Source: Parachlamydiaceae bacterium
GTDB taxonomy: Bacteria > Chlamydiota > Chlamydiia > Chlamydiales > Parachlamydiaceae
Assembly: GCA_013815395.1 (NCBI GenBank)
Contig: JACDGH010000101.1
Location: 1 to 8,706 of the forward strand
Direction: 5' to 3'
Length of the DNA: 8,706 nt
This document shows positions 1-6,438 of this stretch, one piece after another. The notes under the pieces were generated by a model, which had not been told where the DNA came from, did not search any database, and saw nothing but the letters and a program-made list of their open reading frames with translations. A program made the translations under genes and the position numbers. Within the stretch, counting starts at the first letter, position 1, and each line of letters opens with the position of its first letter.

Positions 1-450
1 CTTAACAGATACTAATGCAAAATATCCTGCTGCTCTCCAGGAAGGAAGATCGTAAAGATTTTTTGTTGAAATGCCTGCTATTTGATATCCTAGCTGGCTT
101 AATTCAATTGCAGCTGTTAATCCCATGCATCCAGATCCAATAATGCGGATAGGCTTAGCTTTGCTTGGCTGTGTTTCTTGAAAAAGATCTATTGCTTTAC
201 TTACAGAGCCAAATAGGGTAGTCCAACCAGATCCCCCGTGGCCATAACAATGAACAACGGTTTTGCTATTTTTCTGTTCTAAGGAAATATTAAATTTCCC
301 TTCTCGCATTGGTCTCGTGCAAACGATCTCCTCTGAGACAGTTTCATTACAAATTTGCGGCGGGATTAGTTTAACAATTTTGGGTTCATTTGCTTGTAGT
401 GCTAAAGAGCATAACAACATAGCTAAAACAGATTTAGTAAGATTCAACAT
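1..450 (-). CDS. Exported D-amino-acid-oxidase-family FAD oxidoreductase with rearranged domain order (partial, 3' end outside window)
   Basis: Reading the minus strand from the ATG at 450-448 gives 150 uninterrupted codons running off the window. Residues 1-20 form a Sec-type signal peptide (Lys6, hydrophobic VLAMLLCSLALQA, likely cleavage after Ala20); there is no twin-arginine motif and no good lipobox. Residues 46-93 resemble the extreme C-terminus of D-amino-acid oxidases: RPMR (46-49), a charged stretch, VVHCYGHGGSGWT (65-77), then the helix SKAIDLF. Residues 100-125 then carry the N-terminal FAD-binding signature IIGSGCMGLTAAIEL (GxGxxG at 105-110), followed by PSWRAAGYFA, comparable to the family's conserved 'AAG' loop. 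Normally the GHGG motif lies about 300 residues after GxGxxG; here it comes first. A strong SD (GGAGGAG, 465-459) lies 8 nt before the ATG. Family membership is well supported by motifs. The substrate is unknown, and export suggests a periplasmic site. Whether a second GHGG motif exists downstream cannot be seen. Confidence 0.8.
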   Translation of the reverse strand, partial: MLNLTKSVLAMLLCSLALQANEPKIVKLIPPQICNETVSEEIVCTRPMREGKFNISLEQKNSKTVVHCYGHGGSGWTTLFGSVSKAIDLFQETQPSKAKPIRIIGSGCMGLTAAIELSQLGYQIAGISTKNLYDLPSWRAAGYFALVSVK

Positions 451-706
451 AAAAATTACTCCTCCAAAAAAAGTGTTACAACTAAAGTTTCAAATATCGA
501 AAGTAAACACTAGCGAACTTTATAGAAAATCACCAGAAAAAAAATATTTAAGTTGAAGTACCTTTTAGCATATGCGAAGGATTGAAGTGCATCGAATACA
601 AGTATTATGTCGCCCCTCTGCAGGATTTTCGTCGCGTTTGAATTATATTTTCCTTATTATCAATTCAAATAACAAAGACAAAATATATTACTTTTTTGAG
701 GATCTA
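451..706. other. Divergent intergenic region between the flavoenzyme gene and the heptosyltransferase gene
   Basis: This 256-bp AT-rich spacer must contain the start signals for both divergent transcription units. I find no convincing sigma-70-type promoter. The best plus-strand pair is TTGAAG (582-587) and TATTAT (603-608), but the 15-bp spacer is short. On the minus strand a TATAAA-like hexamer lies near 519-524 without a good -35 element. The waaF reading frame stays open back to an ATG at 572, but that extension has no ribosome binding site and its translation resembles nothing in the family, so I treat 572-706 as non-coding leader. Confidence 0.5.
458..465 (-). promoter_or_regulatory. 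Ribosome binding site of the exported flavoenzyme gene
   Basis: On the minus strand GGAGGAGT (465-458) lies just ahead of the ATG at 450, with 8 nt between GGAGGAG and the start codon. It is among the strongest Shine-Dalgarno matches in the window and fixes the start codon of the left-edge gene. Confidence 0.8.
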
Positions 707-1774
707 ATGCCTGCCTCTTTTAGTACATGGCCAACTAAAGAGCCAAAAAAAATTATTGTAAGAATGCCTAATTGGCTAGGCGATGTAGTCATGGCTACGC
801 CCATCTTACATGATATTCGGCAACGATGGCCTAAAGCATCTATTACAGCAATGTGCCAATCTAATGTCGCTTCTCTACTGCAGCACGATCCAAATATTTC
901 TGAAGTCTACAGTTATAAAAAACCTAATGGATGGGTGCATCGTCATCAACACTTAGACATTATTGAAGCGTTGCAACGGGGTGAATACGATTTAGGGATA
1001 CTTCTCACCAATTCATTATCCTCTGCGTGGTGGTTTTGGCGCGGTAAGGTACAAAACAAAGTTGGTTATGCAGGCAACCTGCGTAGTTTATTGCTAAATA
1101 AAGCTGTGTCTTTTCCGGCGAATAAGGAAACTCAACATCAAGTTTTAACTTATAAAGCTTTAATTGAACCAATGGGTATCCCCATTTCAAATACTCCTCC
1201 CCATTTATACGTGACTACCAGTGAACAACAGACAGCCCGAGAATTACTTTCCAATGAGCATGTCTCCCCTGGCACACACACCATCATCGGTATAAATCCG
1301 GGGGCAGCCTTCGGATCTGCCAAATGCTGGCTACCTGAACGATTCCATGAAGTGGCTTCCCGCCTTTTAGAGAATCCTCGGAACGCTGTTGTCTTTTTTG
1401 GAGATCCTGCTGGTGCTTCCTTAGTAAATATGATTTGCAAAGATTTAGGTGAAAGAGTCATTAATCTAGCGGGTAAAACTTCGATCAGAGAATTGCTAGC
1501 ACTGATTTTACAATGTTCTGCATTTTTGACTAACGATAGCGGCCCAATGCATATTGCATCAGCTCTGGATGTCCCTTTAGTGGCCTTATTTGGTTCTACA
1601 AGCGATGTAAAAACAGGCCCTTACAACGGCGGCAAAATTATCCATAAACGCGTTGAATGCTCCCCTTGTTACAAGCGAGTCTGTCCTATCGATTTTCGTT
1701 GCATGACACGCATTGAAGTCGATGAGGTGTATCAATCCATTCAAAATATGATCAACACAACTTCACAAAAATAA
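707..1774 (+). CDS. waaF: ADP-heptose:LPS heptosyltransferase II-like glycosyltransferase (GT9 family)
   Basis: This is a 355-aa glycosyltransferase of family GT9, which transfers a heptose from an ADP-sugar to the LPS inner core on the cytoplasmic face of the inner membrane. The N-terminal domain starts KKIIVRMPNWLGDVVMATP (14-32); Asp26 aligns with the catalytic aspartate of WaaF/WaaC. The C-terminal domain has the nucleotide-binding motifs INPGAAFGSAKCW (196-208), VVFFGDP (228-234), NLAGKTS (253-259) and TNDSGPMHIASAL (275-287). A C-terminal cysteine cluster (Cys318, 321, 326, 332) is seen in many GT9 proteins. I chose ATG 707, preceded by GAGGA at 698-702, over ATG 572: it gives the family's usual length (E. 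coli WaaF is about 348 aa) and drops a 45-residue extension with no homology. It is the first gene of a plus-strand run. The acceptor sugar is inferred; another GT9 specificity is possible. Confidence 0.87.
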   Translation: MPASFSTWPTKEPKKIIVRMPNWLGDVVMATPILHDIRQRWPKASITAMCQSNVASLLQHDPNISEVYSYKKPNGWVHRHQHLDIIEALQRGEYDLGILLTNSLSSAWWFWRGKVQNKVGYAGNLRSLLLNKAVSFPANKETQHQVLTYKALIEPMGIPISNTPPHLYVTTSEQQTARELLSNEHVSPGTHTIIGINPGAAFGSAKCWLPERFHEVASRLLENPRNAVVFFGDPAGASLVNMICKDLGERVINLAGKTSIRELLALILQCSAFLTNDSGPMHIASALDVPLVALFGSTSDVKTGPYNGGKIIHKRVECSPCYKRVCPIDFRCMTRIEVDEVYQSIQNMINTTSQK

Positions 1775-1780
1775 GGAACT

Positions 1781-1807
1781 GTGAAAAAATTAATTAACTG
1801 TATTTAA
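1781..1807 (+). other. Possible 8-codon leader ORF before the pyrophosphorylase gene
   Basis: An AAGGA (1773-1777), overlapping the waaF stop codon, precedes a GTG at 1781 that opens VKKLINCI and stops at 1805-1807, three bases before the ATG of the next gene. The next gene has no recognisable ribosome binding site of its own, so translation could be handed over from this mini-ORF. The SD-to-GTG distance of 3 nt is short, and the pattern could be chance. Confidence 0.2.
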
Positions 1808-1810
1808 AAT

Positions 1811-3148
1811 ATGAAAGCACCTATGGATTATCAGCAAGCAGTAAAAAAGCTTACTTCGATCAACCAATTACATCTTTTACGATATTATGATGAATTGACT
1901 ATTGATGAAAAAAACAATTTACTTTGCCAAATTGATATAATTGACTTAGAGGCATTAATGCTTCAGCAAAAACTCCTGCAACAAAGCATTCTGCAAAGCT
2001 CAAACGAATATTCTCCTTTCTCATCTCTACCCACGTCCGGCAACCCTATTGATTTTGTTCAGGGCAAAGAAATGATCGCTCAAGGATTAATGGGATGCCT
2101 TATCGTAGCAGGTGGTCAAGGCACGCGTTTGCGGATTAATGGACCGAAGGGCTCATTTCCAGTGACGCCTTATGAAAAAAAAAGCCTATTTCAACTGTTT
2201 TCTGAAAAAGTGGCTGCTGCCGGAAGGCAAGCCAAGCAAGCTTTGCCGTTAGCGATCATGACTTCTCCCAGCAATCATCAAGAAACGATTACTTTATTTG
2301 AACAACATCATTTTTTTGGGTTAAACCCGCATCAAGTTTATTTTTTCTCGCAGGGTGTACTTCCCATGCTCGACAAACAAGGTAACCTCTTCTTAAAATC
2401 AAAAGATATGCTTGCCAAGGGTCCGGATGGGAACGGATTAGCTCTACACCATTTCTTCCGCAGTGGCATTTGGTCCAAGTGGCATCAGCAAGGTGTCCGT
2501 GCGGTGAATTTTCTTGTGATTGACAATGCTTTAGCGGACCCCTTTGATGCTGAACTTATAGGAAATCATGAGCGCAGCCACAATGACATTACGGTCAAAT
2601 GCATATCACGTAAAAATGCTCAAGAAAAAGTGGGTATAATAGCAAAACTAAAGAATAAGGCAGTGATCATAGAATACTCTGAGCTACCAGAATCTTTAGC
2701 TGGCACAAAATCAGATGGGTCGCTAATATTTTCCTGCGCAAATATCAGTTTATTTTGCTTTAACATGGATTTCATCAAAAAGATAGCGCAAAATCCAACT
2801 TCAATGTCATTGCATAAAGCTTTTAAAGCAACTTCTTATGTTAATGAAAATGGACAATTGCAACAATCCATTAAACCAATTGCCTGGAAGTTCGAAACCT
2901 TTATCTTCGATCTACTCCCAATAGCAGAAAAAGTGGGGGTCTTATTATATCCCCGAGAGCAATGCTTTAGTCCATTAAAAAACTTTGAGGGTGAAGACAG
3001 CATTTCAACTGTTCGTCAAGCATTGCTGAACAATGATCGCAGAGTATTTTTAGAAGCTACCGGTAAACCTTATGATTCTGAATCGCGCGACATTCCGCAA
3101 GATTTTTACTATCTCACTCCCGAATTTCTCAGAGAATGGAAGCACTAG
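1811..3148 (+). CDS. UDP-sugar pyrophosphorylase, eukaryotic AGX/UAP type (UDP-N-acetylglucosamine or UDP-glucose pyrophosphorylase)
   Basis: A 445-aa member of the UDPGP/UAP family, which makes a UDP-sugar from UTP and a sugar 1-phosphate in the cytosol. The nucleotide-binding loop is VAGGQGTRL (99-107) with Lys113 of the following GPKG. Further landmarks are IMTSPSNHQET (149-159), FFSQGVLPMLD (178-188), KGPDGNG (203-209), VIDN (236-239, metal/sugar site), GTKSDGSLIFSCANIS (298-313), KFETFIFDLLP (360-370) and FSPLKNFEGEDS (386-397). These align block by block with human UAP1 (AGX1) as I remember it, not with bacterial GlmU or GalU. It is shorter than the 520-residue human enzyme, mainly at both ends. 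The adjacent gpsA matches the chlamydial CT715-CT714 arrangement. ATG 1811 lacks a clear SD; Met5 (1823) is an alternative start. GlcNAc-1-P versus Glc-1-P preference cannot be read from motifs alone. Confidence 0.88.
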   Translation: MKAPMDYQQAVKKLTSINQLHLLRYYDELTIDEKNNLLCQIDIIDLEALMLQQKLLQQSILQSSNEYSPFSSLPTSGNPIDFVQGKEMIAQGLMGCLIVAGGQGTRLRINGPKGSFPVTPYEKKSLFQLFSEKVAAAGRQAKQALPLAIMTSPSNHQETITLFEQHHFFGLNPHQVYFFSQGVLPMLDKQGNLFLKSKDMLAKGPDGNGLALHHFFRSGIWSKWHQQGVRAVNFLVIDNALADPFDAELIGNHERSHNDITVKCISRKNAQEKVGIIAKLKNKAVIIEYSELPESLAGTKSDGSLIFSCANISLFCFNMDFIKKIAQNPTSMSLHKAFKATSYVNENGQLQQSIKPIAWKFETFIFDLLPIAEKVGVLLYPREQCFSPLKNFEGEDSISTVRQALLNNDRRVFLEATGKPYDSESRDIPQDFYYLTPEFLREWKH

Positions 3149-3219
3149 AACTTAATCAATGTAATGTAGTACAATTGTTTTAACTATCTTACTGCAGTCT
3201 TAAACGATCGAGGTGATCT
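3149..3219 (+). promoter_or_regulatory. Spacer upstream of gpsA with an extended Shine-Dalgarno
   Basis: GAGGTGATC at 3210-3218 matches nine consecutive bases of the canonical anti-SD complement (AAGGAGGTGATC) and ends one base before the ATG at 3220, giving the best ribosome binding site of the operon. The remaining 60 bp are AT-rich. A weak TTGTTT...TTAAAC pair is present, but its spacing (about 19) and match are poor, so an internal promoter is not demonstrated. Confidence 0.6.
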
Positions 3220-4218
3220 ATGAAAATCGGCTACCTTGGGGCTGGGGCCTGGGGGTTCTGTTTAGCATCTCTCCTAGCTTCGAAAGGATTTGAGGTTATG
3301 TCATGGACTAAAAGTCCGGATTTAGCAAAACTTCTAAATGACAAGCAAGAGCACCCTCATTTGAAAGGGCATCATCCCATTGCCAACATGCGCTTTACAA
3401 CTAATATTATGGAAGCGATTGAAGGCGTGGATATGATTGTAGAATCAGTCACAACAGCTGGATTACGCCCTGTTTTCGAATCAATAAAAAATAATATACC
3501 TTCCAAAACACCAATTGTGCTTACTTCTAAAGGCATTGAACAAAACACATGTTTAACACCTCCAGAAGTTGCCCTTGAAGTTCTTGGAAAAAAAATGAAA
3601 AAATCCATAGGTTTTTTAAGCGGTCCTAGTTATGCGCAAGAAGTTATACGCGATTTGCCAACTTCTGTTGTAGGTTCTGCATTCGATTATGACACTATGC
3701 TTCAAATATGCGAAACATTCACCACGAGCACTTTCCGCGTCTATCCGAATTTAGACATTAAAGGCGTTTCCTATGGCGGTGCCTTAAAAAACATTATTGC
3801 CATTGCTTGCGGCATTTCTGACGGTTTAGGCTTAGGCTTTAGTTCCAAAGCAGCGCTGATGACGCGTGGATTGCATGAAATCCGCAAGCTTTCTGTGGCT
3901 CGCGGCTGTAAAGCCGATACTTTAAGCGGATTATCAGGCATGGGAGATATTTGCCTGACCTGTGGCTCATTGATTAGCCGCAATTGTCGATTTGGCTATT
4001 TACTAGCTCAAGGTCTTACTCCTAAAGAAGCTGAAGAAAAAATTGAAATGGTTGTCGAAGGGGCCTATACATGTCTATCAGCATTGCAATTGAGTCAACA
4101 ACTTAATATCCAAATGCCAATTACAGAAATCGTATATAAAATTATCTATGAAGAAATGAAACCCCTTGATGCCGTTCGGCTCCTCATGCAACGCACTATC
4201 AAAGAAGAACATCTATGA
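3220..4218 (+). CDS. gpsA: NAD(P)-dependent glycerol-3-phosphate dehydrogenase
   Basis: A 332-aa, full-length GpsA (the family is typically 330-340 aa). It reduces dihydroxyacetone phosphate to sn-glycerol-3-phosphate in the cytosol, the backbone for all phospholipids. The N-terminal Rossmann fold opens with GYLGAGAWG (4-12; GxGxxG). The substrate domain has LTSKGIE (101-107), GFLSGPSYAQEV (131-142), YGGALKNIIAIACGISDGLGLG (from 185), in which Lys190 is the catalytic lysine, LSGMGDICLTC (238-248), SRNCRFG (253-259; the family usually has SRNRRFG) and VVEGAYT (278-284). Start ATG 3220 is fixed by GAGGTGATC. The stop overlaps the next gene's ATG by 4 bp (ATGA), so the two are probably translationally coupled. 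It supplies the precursor for the phospholipid pathway in which PssA, encoded about 3 kb away on the other strand, also acts. Confidence 0.96.
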   Translation: MKIGYLGAGAWGFCLASLLASKGFEVMSWTKSPDLAKLLNDKQEHPHLKGHHPIANMRFTTNIMEAIEGVDMIVESVTTAGLRPVFESIKNNIPSKTPIVLTSKGIEQNTCLTPPEVALEVLGKKMKKSIGFLSGPSYAQEVIRDLPTSVVGSAFDYDTMLQICETFTTSTFRVYPNLDIKGVSYGGALKNIIAIACGISDGLGLGFSSKAALMTRGLHEIRKLSVARGCKADTLSGLSGMGDICLTCGSLISRNCRFGYLLAQGLTPKEAEEKIEMVVEGAYTCLSALQLSQQLNIQMPITEIVYKIIYEEMKPLDAVRLLMQRTIKEEHL

Positions 4219-5708
4219 AAATTATTTCTTCCAAAAAAATGTCTCAACTAGAATCACTGGCTTTACGAAATGGATTTTCCGCAGCAGATTTTATGGAAGA
4301 AGCAGGTAGTGGTGTTGCTCTAGTGGTGCACGACTACGTAGAAAAAAACAATCTGGATAGAATCATTATCCTGCTGTGCGGCAAAGGAAACAATGCGGGA
4401 GATGCCTATGTGGCCGGCATAGATCTAATGCGTCTCGATTATGAAGTGTACGCCCTCACGGTACTGCCAATTGAAGATTCAAGTCCTTTATGCAAAATTA
4501 ACTTCGAACGCTTTATTAACGAAGGTGGGCGTCTCGCTGGAGTGGCATTCGAATTTCCCGCAAATGGAGTCATCGTTGATGGTCTTTTCGGCACAGGCTT
4601 TCATGGCATTGCCGAAGAACCCTATGCTTCCCTTATTCGACGTGCCAACAACTCCCAATTACCTATTATTAGTATAGACATTCCTTCGGGGTTAAACGGT
4701 GAAACAGGCACAGCCGAAGGCGATGTAATTATAGCTTCCGAGACCGCCTTCCTGGAGCTTCCCAAGACAGGCTTTTTTCTGAACGAAGGATGGAACCATA
4801 TAGGAAAAATTCGCTATGTTAATTTCGGTTTTCCTAAAGAATATATTGAAGATTGCGAGCCGGATCTAATCATGCTATCGGAAGATATCTTAAAACCTCT
4901 TCTACCGCGAGTGAAACGAAATCATCATAAATATGAAAGAGGCTATGTTGTCGGCCTAAGCGGCTCCCCAGGCATGCCGGGGGCCTCCATTTTATCTTCT
5001 ACTGCTGTTTTAAGAGGGGGCGCGGGTATCGTCAAACTCATGCATCCGGAAGGTATGCAAGCTGAGCTTGGCACGAGCCCTTATGAAATCATTAAAGTGC
5101 CCTACCATTACAATGCACCTCAAGACATTGTTAGCCTAATGAATCAGGCTTCTGCCACGTATATCGGCCCAGGGCTCGGTGTTACTCAAGAAACGCGCCA
5201 AATGCTTCGACTTGTATTGCCTCAATTAAATAAACCTTGCGTTATTGATGCAGATGCTTTAACCATCATTTCAGAAGAAGAAATTTCTCTCCCACCACAC
5301 ACAATCCTCACTCCACATCTCGGGGAAATGATGCGCCTCCTTAAACTCAGTGCTATTCCTCAAATATCCATGGAATTTCTGAAAACATGCATGCAATATG
5401 CTGAAAAGCATCATGTAACTCTCATTTTAAAAGGAGGGCCTTCTTTTATCCTACATCCTGGTAGTCCCATTATGGTTAACCCCACAGGCGACCCTGGGAT
5501 GGCTACAGCTGGCAGCGGCGACGTTCTCACAGGTTTAATCGCTGCATTGCTCTCACAAAATCTTTCATGTAAAGATGCTGCGAGTTTAGGCGTTTTTCTA
5601 CACGGACTTGCCGGCGAACACGCAGCCGAAGAGCTAACCTCCTATGGCATGCTAGCTTCAGACATTACTTTTCATTTTCCAGAAGCTTTCCGCTTCATTA
5701 TGATTTAA
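4215..5708 (+). CDS. nnr: Bifunctional NAD(P)H-hydrate epimerase / ADP-dependent NAD(P)H-hydrate dehydratase
   Basis: A 497-aa two-domain repair enzyme for NAD(P)HX, the hydrated, inactive form of NAD(P)H. The YjeF_N epimerase domain (about 1-220) has CGKGNNAGDAYVAG (55-68), VDGLFGTGF (121-129; Asp122) and SIDIPSGLNGETG (153-165). The ribokinase-like dehydratase domain (about 225-497) has YVVGLSGSPGMPGA (244-257), RGGAGIVKL (267-275), YIGPGLG (316-322), VIDADAL (343-349), ILTPHLGE (364-371), ILKGG (404-408) and NPTGDPGMATAG (422-433), followed by SGDVLTG with catalytic Asp436. Small departures from consensus are NNAGDA for NNGGDG, HLGE for HPGE and TAGSGD for TGGTGD; catalytic residues are kept. 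It overlaps gpsA by ATGA, placing a cofactor-repair enzyme beside an NAD(P)H-dependent dehydrogenase. The length is normal for the fused YjeF family. Confidence 0.95.
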   Translation: MKIISSKKMSQLESLALRNGFSAADFMEEAGSGVALVVHDYVEKNNLDRIIILLCGKGNNAGDAYVAGIDLMRLDYEVYALTVLPIEDSSPLCKINFERFINEGGRLAGVAFEFPANGVIVDGLFGTGFHGIAEEPYASLIRRANNSQLPIISIDIPSGLNGETGTAEGDVIIASETAFLELPKTGFFLNEGWNHIGKIRYVNFGFPKEYIEDCEPDLIMLSEDILKPLLPRVKRNHHKYERGYVVGLSGSPGMPGASILSSTAVLRGGAGIVKLMHPEGMQAELGTSPYEIIKVPYHYNAPQDIVSLMNQASATYIGPGLGVTQETRQMLRLVLPQLNKPCVIDADALTIISEEEISLPPHTILTPHLGEMMRLLKLSAIPQISMEFLKTCMQYAEKHHVTLILKGGPSFILHPGSPIMVNPTGDPGMATAGSGDVLTGLIAALLSQNLSCKDAASLGVFLHGLAGEHAAEELTSYGMLASDITFHFPEAFRFIMI

Positions 5709-5730
5709 TACATTAGGAAAAAGTGAAAAA

Positions 5731-6438
5731 ATGTTCCAAAAAAATGCCGGATGGCTTTTACCTCTCATTGCAATGGCCATTCTTGCCCCCTTTACTCCCG
5801 ACATGGATTTGGTCATTTCTCACTACTTTTATTCATCCGACACAGGCTTTACAAATAATGCTTTCTTTACCTTTTTATTTAACTATGGGCCTCTCCCCGC
5901 TCAAATCACTGCAGCACTAGCTACCATGGTTTTAATTATTTCATGCCTTCCTGATAAATTTAAGTTTTCTAGTTTTAACATTTCGAAATTTAAAGCCTGG
6001 CGACGACCAGCAGCTTGCCTAGTGCTAACCATGGCCATCGGCGCCGGACTAATTGTTCACGCTATTTTAAAGGATCATTGGGGCCGCCCTAGACCGAAGC
6101 AAACCACTGAATTTGCAGGAACGCAAATATTTCGACCATTCTATGAACCTAATATCTTAAAACAGCCTGAACCCTCAAAGTCTTTTTCGTGTGGACATTG
6201 CTCCATGGGGTTTTATTTTTTCGCGCTGGCTTTTGTTGGTAGACGCCTTCATAGCAAAGCTTTGTTTTTAACTGGGATGTCTCTAGCTATCTTGTTAGGA
6301 ATTCTTTTATCACTGACACGTATAGCACAAGGCGGCCATTTTTTTTCAGACACATTGGCAACTGCCCTAATCATGTGGTTAACAGCTTATGTTTGTGATC
6401 GATGGCTTTATTCCAAAATAACCTCGGAAGCATTATGA
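5731..6438 (+). CDS. PAP2-family membrane lipid phosphatase
   Basis: A 235-aa integral inner-membrane protein with about six hydrophobic segments (near 8-21, 56-73, 95-113, 158-171, 176-195 and 207-223). It carries the three-part PAP2 acid-phosphatase signature: KDHWGRPRP (114-122, KX6RP), SFSCGHCSMGF (151-161), and R197-x5-H203-x3-D207 within LTRIAQGGHFFSD. His156 and His203 are the expected nucleophile and general acid; together with Asp207 and the lysine/arginines the active site is complete. The second motif has CGH where the family consensus is SGH. Substrates of such proteins include phosphatidic acid, undecaprenyl diphosphate, phosphatidylglycerophosphate and lipid A phosphates; none can be chosen from sequence. 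The ATG at 5731 has AGGA at 5715-5718, a long 12-nt spacing. The stop codon overlaps the lexA start (ATGA). Neighbouring LPS and lipid genes fit an envelope role. Confidence 0.88.
   Translation: MFQKNAGWLLPLIAMAILAPFTPDMDLVISHYFYSSDTGFTNNAFFTFLFNYGPLPAQITAALATMVLIISCLPDKFKFSSFNISKFKAWRRPAACLVLTMAIGAGLIVHAILKDHWGRPRPKQTTEFAGTQIFRPFYEPNILKQPEPSKSFSCGHCSMGFYFFALAFVGRRLHSKALFLTGMSLAILLGILLSLTRIAQGGHFFSDTLATALIMWLTAYVCDRWLYSKITSEAL

Noticed and set aside
263..556. 97-codon plus-strand frame over the flavoenzyme gene start
   Set aside because: It lies antisense to codons encoding recognisable DAAO and signal-peptide sequence and has no SD.
572..706. Upstream extension of the heptosyltransferase frame by 45 codons
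   Set aside because: There is no SD before 572, the translation shows no family similarity, and the ATG at 707 has GAGGA and gives the normal length.
6402..6434. Upstream start for lexA (11 extra codons)
   Set aside because: The ATG at 6435 matches the N-terminus of known LexA proteins and overlaps the preceding stop as ATGA.
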